Source: Naasia sp. SYSU D00057
GTDB taxonomy: Bacteria > Actinomycetota > Actinomycetes > Actinomycetales > Microbacteriaceae
NCBI RefSeq assembly: GCF_017916505.1
Contig: NZ_JAFMSZ010000001.1
Coordinates: 310,001-374,000, forward strand
Length of the DNA: 64,000 bases
Reading direction: 5' to 3'
Part shown: positions 59,375-64,000 of the stretch, one piece after another
Position numbering within the stretch: the first letter of the stretch is position 1
Layout of the letters: every line of letters begins with the position of its first letter
Notes under the pieces: generated by a model
The model's database searches: none
Seen by the model: the letters and a program-made list of their open reading frames with translations, nothing else
What the model was told of the DNA's origin: nothing
Translations under genes and position numbers: made by a program

Positions 59375-59407
59375 CGAGACGCGCTCCGCGCGCTCCTCAG
59401 CCAGCGG
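59375..59407 (+). repeat. REP-like element, copy 2
   Basis: CGAGACGCGC...GCGCTCCTCAGCCAGCGG shares its start and CTCA...CCnGCGG end with copy 1, in inverted orientation 63 nt away. The stem here is shorter. Confidence 0.5.
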
Positions 59408-59429
59408 AGGTGGTCACCGACTCGGGCCG

Positions 59430-60686
59430 TCAGCGGCGGGGGTTCCAGCGGCCCTGGGCCACCGCCGGCACGAAGTCGTGGAAGCCCTCGCGGAGGTCGA
59501 CCGTGCGGCCCGTCTCCGCGGACGCGTACGCCGCCATGAGCAGACGCACCACCTCGACGCCGTTCGCGAGCGACTCGGCCGGCTGCTCGCCGCGCAGGAA
59601 GGCGCGCGTCATCGACGCGTTCTCGGCGGTGTAGCCGTAGGTGACCGACTCGTCGGAGACGAGCGGCATGAGGCCCTGCTCGGCGTTCTGCTTCTCGACC
59701 AGGTCCTCCCCCTCCGCCTGCTGCAGCCGGCGGGAGAGGAACACCTTCGACTCGGTGTCGAGCGTGTCCGACTTCATCGAGTACTCGGGCCCGAGCAGCT
59801 CGAACGAGAGCCGCAGGCCGGCACCGACGTAGCTCCACGAGGTGGTCGCCTCGACGACCACCGGCTCGCCGTCGCCGTTCGTGAACTCGAACACCGCATG
59901 CGCGTAGTCCTCGCTGGGCTCCTCCCGGTAGTCGACGACGCCCGGGTAGGCGTCGAGCAGCTCCCGCGCGTACCGGTCGCGGCCCCACTTCAGCGACGCG
60001 ATCGTCGCGCTCACCGAGACCGGGGTGAGCCAATCGGCGGGATCGGTGCCGGGCGGGGTGAGGAGGTACCGGCCCGCCTCGACCGAGTGGCACATCATGT
60101 CGCTGAGGACGCCGCCGCCCTCGGTCGCCGCGTTCCAGAACCAGGTGTTGTGCGGGCCGGAGTGCTCCTCGGCGGCACGCGCGAGGTACGGCGAGCCGGC
60201 GGCCGGGGCGCCTCGGGACCACAGCAGGTCGTGGGCGCGGGTGATGCCGGGCGCGAAGACCTGGTTCTCGAGGTAGCCGTGCAGCAGACCGGCGCCGACC
60301 ACGAGCTCACGGATCTCCTCCGCCTCCGCCACCGTGCGGCCGAGCGGCTTCTCGATGGCGATGGCCCGCAGCTGGGGCGCGCGTCCCGCCCGCACCTCCT
60401 CGGCGATGGCCCGGATGACCTCGAGGCGCGTGAAGTTCGGCGTGAGCACCCAGACCGCCTCGACGCGGGGATCACGCACCAGCTCGGCGACGTCCGCGTA
60501 CGCCGCGACGTTCTCGCCGACTCCGGACGCCTCCGCGGTCGCCGCGAGGTCGCGGGCGGCCTCGAGAGTCCGCGACCCGACGGCGACGATGTCGCCGTCC
60601 CGCACGCCCTGCCAGGAGCGGACGTGGAACGAGCCGATGAAGCCGGCGCCGAGCAGGCCGACGCCGAGGGTGGTGCGCGAGGGCAT
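59430..60686 (-). CDS. Gfo/Idh/MocA-family NAD(P)-dependent oxidoreductase
   Basis: This 418-residue dehydrogenase has the N-terminal Rossmann motif GVGLLGAGFIGSFH, the catalytic-loop EKPLGRT with the conserved Lys, and H in the later GGGVLSDMMCHSVEAGR motif that replaces the usual GG..D.G.H. The family oxidises sugars, inositols or glycosides using NAD(P). It is the last gene of a leftward operon with ABC permeases and an ATPase, so it likely acts on the imported substrate. Its end lies near the REP-like elements. Confidence 0.88.
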   Translation of the reverse strand: MPSRTTLGVGLLGAGFIGSFHVRSWQGVRDGDIVAVGSRTLEAARDLAATAEASGVGENVAAYADVAELVRDPRVEAVWVLTPNFTRLEVIRAIAEEVRAGRAPQLRAIAIEKPLGRTVAEAEEIRELVVGAGLLHGYLENQVFAPGITRAHDLLWSRGAPAAGSPYLARAAEEHSGPHNTWFWNAATEGGGVLSDMMCHSVEAGRYLLTPPGTDPADWLTPVSVSATIASLKWGRDRYARELLDAYPGVVDYREEPSEDYAHAVFEFTNGDGEPVVVEATTSWSYVGAGLRLSFELLGPEYSMKSDTLDTESKVFLSRRLQQAEGEDLVEKQNAEQGLMPLVSDESVTYGYTAENASMTRAFLRGEQPAESLANGVEVVRLLMAAYASAETGRTVDLREGFHDFVPAVAQGRWNPRR

Positions 60687-60706
60687 GGAGGACCTTCCGG
60701 GAGTGG

Positions 60707-61696
60707 CTACGACCTCAGCTTGCGCTGGCGACCGTAGAGGGCGAGCAGGACGAGCAGGATGACGCCGTTGACGATCGTGCGGTGCGACGCCGGCATGTTG
60801 AGCGTGGTGAGCAGGCTCTGCAGGACGGAGAGCACGATGGCGCCGACCGCGGATCCGAGGTAGCCGCCGACGCCGCCCGCGATGAGAGTGCCGCCGATGA
60901 CGACCGCCGCGATGGAGGGCAGCGTGTACCCGTCGGCGAGGTTGAGGAACACCGACTCGGTGTAGCCGAGCAGCAGCAGACCGCCGAGCACCGCGCAGAC
61001 CCCGGACGCCACGTAGGCGCCGATCACGGTCGAGTTCACGCGGATGCCGGAGAGCCGCGCGGCGGTGCGGTTGGAGCCGACGGCGTAGAGGTTCCAGCCC
61101 GGCCGCGTCCGCCGCAGCACGAGCGTGACGAGCACGATGAGGATGATCCAGACGAAGAGCACGCCGGGGGCGCCGAGCAGCCAGCGCGTGTTGACCAGCT
61201 CGGTGAGGAAGGGCGCGGCGCGGCCGGCCGCCGCTCCCCCGGTGTAGGCGAGGATGATGCCCTGCACGACGCCGAGCATCCCGAGCGTCATCACGAACGG
61301 CGGGATGCGCAGGTAGACGATGCCGAGCCCGTTGACGAGGCCGATCGCGGCCCCGACCAGGAGCGGGATCAGGATGCCGCCCGCCAGGTTGGCGTCCGTG
61401 CCGTCCATCACGCGCGCGCCGACGATCGCGCCGAGCGTGGCGACCTTGCCGACGCTGAGGTCGATGCCGTCGCCGCCGGAGAGGATGACGATCGTCTGCC
61501 CGATCGCGATGATCCCGAGGAAGCTCGAGATCCGCAGCATGCTGATGACCTGGTTGTAGGACCCGAAGCCGGGCGAGACGATCTGCCCGATCACGACGAG
61601 CGCGATCGCGATGATCGACGCGATCACGACGGGGTTGCGGACGACCGAACGCAGCCGGTCCGGCATCCCGGCCCGCTGGGTGGTGGCGGCGGTCAT
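60707..61696 (-). CDS. Ribose-type ABC transporter permease
   Basis: This 329-residue RbsC-like permease has about eight to ten helices: AIGQTIVILSGGDGIDLSVGKVATLG, RIPPFVMTLGMLGVVQGI, LYAVGSNRTAARLSGI, and AAVVIGGTLIAGGVGGYLGSAVGA. GGDGIDLS has two extra residues against the usual GGIDLS. It overlaps the upstream permease by 4 nt. With that permease and the ATPase it forms a second carbohydrate-type importer in this window. Confidence 0.88.
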   Translation of the reverse strand: MTAATTQRAGMPDRLRSVVRNPVVIASIIAIALVVIGQIVSPGFGSYNQVISMLRISSFLGIIAIGQTIVILSGGDGIDLSVGKVATLGAIVGARVMDGTDANLAGGILIPLLVGAAIGLVNGLGIVYLRIPPFVMTLGMLGVVQGIILAYTGGAAAGRAAPFLTELVNTRWLLGAPGVLFVWIILIVLVTLVLRRTRPGWNLYAVGSNRTAARLSGIRVNSTVIGAYVASGVCAVLGGLLLLGYTESVFLNLADGYTLPSIAAVVIGGTLIAGGVGGYLGSAVGAIVLSVLQSLLTTLNMPASHRTIVNGVILLVLLALYGRQRKLRS

Positions 61697-62679
61697 CGGA
61701 CCACTCCCTTCCGGGTCGTCAGCACCGACAGCGCGAGGGCGGCGATGATCACGAGGCCGCTCGCGAGCTCCCGGAACGTGGTCGGCACGTTGAGGAAGAA
61801 GAGGACGTTGGTGACGAGCGCGAGGATGATCGCGCCCGCGATGGCGCCGATGGCACCGCCCCGCCCGCCGCGGAGCGCGATGCCGCCGAGGACGACCGCG
61901 GCGATCGAGTCGAGGGCGACGTCCGCGCCGATGAACGGGTCGCCCGATCCGGTGTTCGCGAGCACGCCCATCGCGGCGAGTCCGGCGAGCGCGCCCGCGG
62001 TCACGAAGGTGAGGATGCGGACCGCGACCACGGGGACGAGGGAGGCGTACGCGGCCTGGGCGTCACCGCCGACCGCGTAGACGTGGCGCAGGAACTTCGT
62101 CCGGGAGAGGACGAGCCAGATCAGCACGGCGACGAGCACGCACCAGACGGGCACCGGGATGCCGGCGAACGCGAGCCGGAAGCCCTGCGTCATCGCGGGC
62201 GGCACCGCGCCGCCGGGACTCGGCAGCACGACGAGGGTGATGCCGCCGAACACGGACGCCGTCGCGAAGGTGACGATGAGCGGCTGCAGCCGGACGACGG
62301 CGGTGAGGAGGCCGTTGACGAGCCCGCACGCGGCGCCGGTGGCGAGGGCGGCGAGGAAGCCGACGCCGATGAGGGCGTCGCTGCCGTTCATCACCTTGAG
62401 GGCGACCACGCTCGACAGCGCGACGATGGTGCCGATCGACAGGTCGAGCCCGCCGCCGATCACGACGATCGCCTGCGCGACCGCGGCGAAGACGAGCGGC
62501 ACGAACGTCGCGAACGTGCTGGTGATCGAGTAGAGCGTGAAGAAGGTGGGCTGCACCATCGCGTTCACGAGGACGACCGCGGCGAGCAGTCCCCAGGTGA
62601 CGACCGAAGCGACCTGCACGCGGCGGATCCAGGCGACGGCGCGACTGCTCGCCGCGCGGTTGTCGACTCCCAGTGTCAT
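61693..62679 (-). CDS. Ribose-type ABC transporter permease
   Basis: This 328-residue permease has AVAQAIVVIGGGLDLSIGTIVALSS, LLTAVVRLQPLIVTFATASVFGGI, LRHVYAVGGDAQAAYAS and AAVVLGGIALRGGRGGAIGAIAG. The N-terminal cytoplasmic segment is basic. It overlaps both neighbours by 4 nt. Two distinct permeases again imply a heterodimeric channel. Confidence 0.88.
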   Translation of the reverse strand: MTLGVDNRAASSRAVAWIRRVQVASVVTWGLLAAVVLVNAMVQPTFFTLYSITSTFATFVPLVFAAVAQAIVVIGGGLDLSIGTIVALSSVVALKVMNGSDALIGVGFLAALATGAACGLVNGLLTAVVRLQPLIVTFATASVFGGITLVVLPSPGGAVPPAMTQGFRLAFAGIPVPVWCVLVAVLIWLVLSRTKFLRHVYAVGGDAQAAYASLVPVVAVRILTFVTAGALAGLAAMGVLANTGSGDPFIGADVALDSIAAVVLGGIALRGGRGGAIGAIAGAIILALVTNVLFFLNVPTTFRELASGLVIIAALALSVLTTRKGVVR

Positions 62680-64000
62680 CGGTCGCTCCCGTCCGGTGCC
62701 GCGGCGACCGTCTCGTCGACCGTGCCCTGGTCGCCCTCGCCGATCAGCAGCGCGGCCGCGACGAGGCGATCGGAGGTGATCTCGTCGCCGACGAGCTGAG
62801 TGCGGATCCGGCCCTCGTAGAGCACGATCACGCGGTCGCAGAGCTCGGCGAGCTCCACGTCGTCGCTCGAGTTGAGGATGACCGCGACGCCGCTGTCGGC
62901 GAGCTCGCGGACGATGGCGTAGATCTCCGCCTTCGCGGAGATGTCAACGCCCTTGGTCGGGTCGTCGAGCAGGACGACCGCCGGCTCGTTGAGGAGCCAC
63001 TTCGCGATCACGACCTTCTGCGCGTTGCCGCCGGAGAGGCTCGTGACCGGGTCGTCGAGTCCGCCGATCTTGATGCTGAGCCGCTGGACGGCATCGGCGG
63101 CGACGCCGCGCTCGCGGCGCATCGAAATGCCGAGGGCCGCGAGGAGCCGGCGGCGCAGGCTGACGATCGAGAGGTTCTCCTGGATCGCGCGCTGCATGAA
63201 CAGTCCCTGCGACCCGCGGTCGCCCGGAACGAGGGCGAATCCGTTGCCGGTCGCCTTGACGACCGACGTGTTCGCGACCCGGCGGCCGTTCAGCTCGATC
63301 TCCCCGGCGCGGATCGGGGTGGCGCCGAAGAGGGCGAGCAGCAGCTCGGACTGGCCCTGTCCCTGCAACCCGCCGAGGCCGAGGATCTCGCCGCGGTGGA
63401 CGTCGAGGTCGACGTCGGAGACGCCGGGCGCCGTCAGCCCACGCACGCGGAGCACCATGTCGTCGGTCCGCGCGAGCTCGGCGCGCCGCTCGGCCTGGGC
63501 GACGTCGCCGACCATCGTCCGCACCAGCTCGGACTCGCTCGTCTCCGCGATGGTGAGGGTCGCGACGGTGCGCCCGGTGCGCAGGATGGTCGCGCGGTCG
63601 CAGATCGTCATGACCTCCTCGAGCCGGTGCGAGACGAACACGACGCACGTTCCGGCGGCGGTGAGCTCGCGGATGATCTCGAAGAGCAGCTGCACCTGGT
63701 CGCGGTGGAGGGACGCGGTCGCCTCGTCGAGGATCAGGATGCGGGGCCGGCGGAGCACGGCCTTCGCGATCTCGACGAGCTGCTGCTGGCCGGGTGTAAG
63801 GGACGACACCTCGGTGGTCGCGGTGACGCCGGGACCGAGGCCGGGGCGCAGCCGCTCGAGGACCTCGTCGATCTCGGCCGCGCTCGCCCGGTTGTCGACG
63901 AAGCCGGCGCGGGTCGGCTCGACTCCGAGCGTGAGGTTGCGGCCGACCGTGAGGCTGTCGACGAGCGACAGCTGCTGGTAGACGGCTGCGATGCCCCGCG
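62676..64000 (-). CDS. Ribose-type ABC transporter ATPase, 5' end outside window
   Basis: About 440 residues are visible and the frame runs off the right edge, so the first Walker A motif is missing from view. Visible parts are the first domain's YQQLSLVDSLTVGRN Q-loop, signature LTPGQQQLVEIAKAV and Walker B ILILDEATASL, then the second domain's LQGQGQSELL Walker-A-like loop, LSGGNAQKVVIAKWL and VVLLDDPTKGVD. This is the tandem-domain RbsA type. Its binding protein should lie upstream, outside the window. Confidence 0.88.
   Translation of the reverse strand, partial: RGIAAVYQQLSLVDSLTVGRNLTLGVEPTRAGFVDNRASAAEIDEVLERLRPGLGPGVTATTEVSSLTPGQQQLVEIAKAVLRRPRILILDEATASLHRDQVQLLFEIIRELTAAGTCVVFVSHRLEEVMTICDRATILRTGRTVATLTIAETSESELVRTMVGDVAQAERRAELARTDDMVLRVRGLTAPGVSDVDLDVHRGEILGLGGLQGQGQSELLLALFGATPIRAGEIELNGRRVANTSVVKATGNGFALVPGDRGSQGLFMQRAIQENLSIVSLRRRLLAALGISMRRERGVAADAVQRLSIKIGGLDDPVTSLSGGNAQKVVIAKWLLNEPAVVLLDDPTKGVDISAKAEIYAIVRELADSGVAVILNSSDDVELAELCDRVIVLYEGRIRTQLVGDEITSDRLVAAALLIGEGDQGTVDETVAAAPDGSDR

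Noticed and set aside
1-64000. CRISPR arrays, tRNA or rRNA genes, insertion sequences, integrases
   Set aside because: Reading both strands I saw no regularly spaced direct repeats, no tRNA cloverleaf signatures with a GTTCGANNC arm in a matching context, and no transposase or recombinase motifs. A dedicated scan would be more sensitive.

Overview
The window reads as a chromosomal segment of a high-GC Gram-positive bacterium. The closest fit is an actinobacterium of the Microbacteriaceae/Micrococcales type. This rests on strong G/C third-position bias, tightly overlapping ATGA/GTGA operons, frequent GTG starts, and several starts preceded by TAnnnT plus 6-7 nt (leaderless promoters). The gene families also fit: AmtR-like regulator, nSTAND1/WD40 signalling protein, SWIM-SNF2 helicase, DUF3054. 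The species cannot be named from this sequence. No rRNA, tRNA, CRISPR array, transposase or integrase was recognised.

Region 1 (1-12.6 kb) is the most unusual part. A Vsr mismatch endonuclease, cut by the left edge, diverges from a five-gene run: a 1577-aa fusion of a sacsin/Hsp90-like ATPase with an SF2 helicase; a NERD-nuclease/UvrD-like helicase; a DrmA-type helicase; a DUF1998 DrmB-type protein; and a 5-methylcytosine methyltransferase of DrmMII type. DrmA, DrmB and DrmMII are the core of class 2 DISARM anti-phage systems. The usual DrmC (phospholipase-D-like) and DrmE are missing, and the two extra ATPase genes stand in their place. I read this as a DISARM-related composite defence or restriction system. 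The run looks visibly less GC-biased than its right flank.

Region 2 (12.8-17.3 kb) holds a SWIM-SNF2 helicase, a zinc-ribbon protein and a GIY-YIG-like protein. Region 3 (17.5-28.4 kb) is an 11-gene catabolic operon led by an IclR regulator. It carries a ribose-type ABC importer, an M20 hydrolase, an amidohydrolase, an aminotransferase, a KDPG-type aldolase and a KDG-type kinase; the substrate is unknown but should converge on a 2-keto-3-deoxy sugar acid.

Region 4 (28.5-37.9 kb) is a translationally coupled nitrogen operon: two DUF1989 proteins, a urea/guanidine carboxylase, and a split allophanate hydrolase. It diverges from an AmtR-like TetR regulator and a sodium:solute symporter. An AmtR-box-like palindrome lies between the -35 and -10 of the carboxylase operon. 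Carriage of both DUF1989 genes points to guanidine rather than urea as the substrate.

Region 5 (38-48.9 kb) has small proteins, a Crp/Fnr regulator, a DxDGNG-repeat gene and its frameshifted relative, a membrane-anchored trypsin-like protease, and a 1646-aa cyclase-STAND-WD40 protein. It also has a GlsB-type membrane protein and an orphan LuxR-type response regulator. Region 6 (49-59.2 kb) holds a TetR/FAD-monooxygenase pair, a PH-domain protein, an ABC exporter with its two-component system, a VTC/DUF4956 pair and small metabolic or membrane genes. Region 7 (59.4-64 kb) is a leftward operon with a Gfo/Idh/MocA dehydrogenase and a second ribose-type ABC importer, cut by the right edge.
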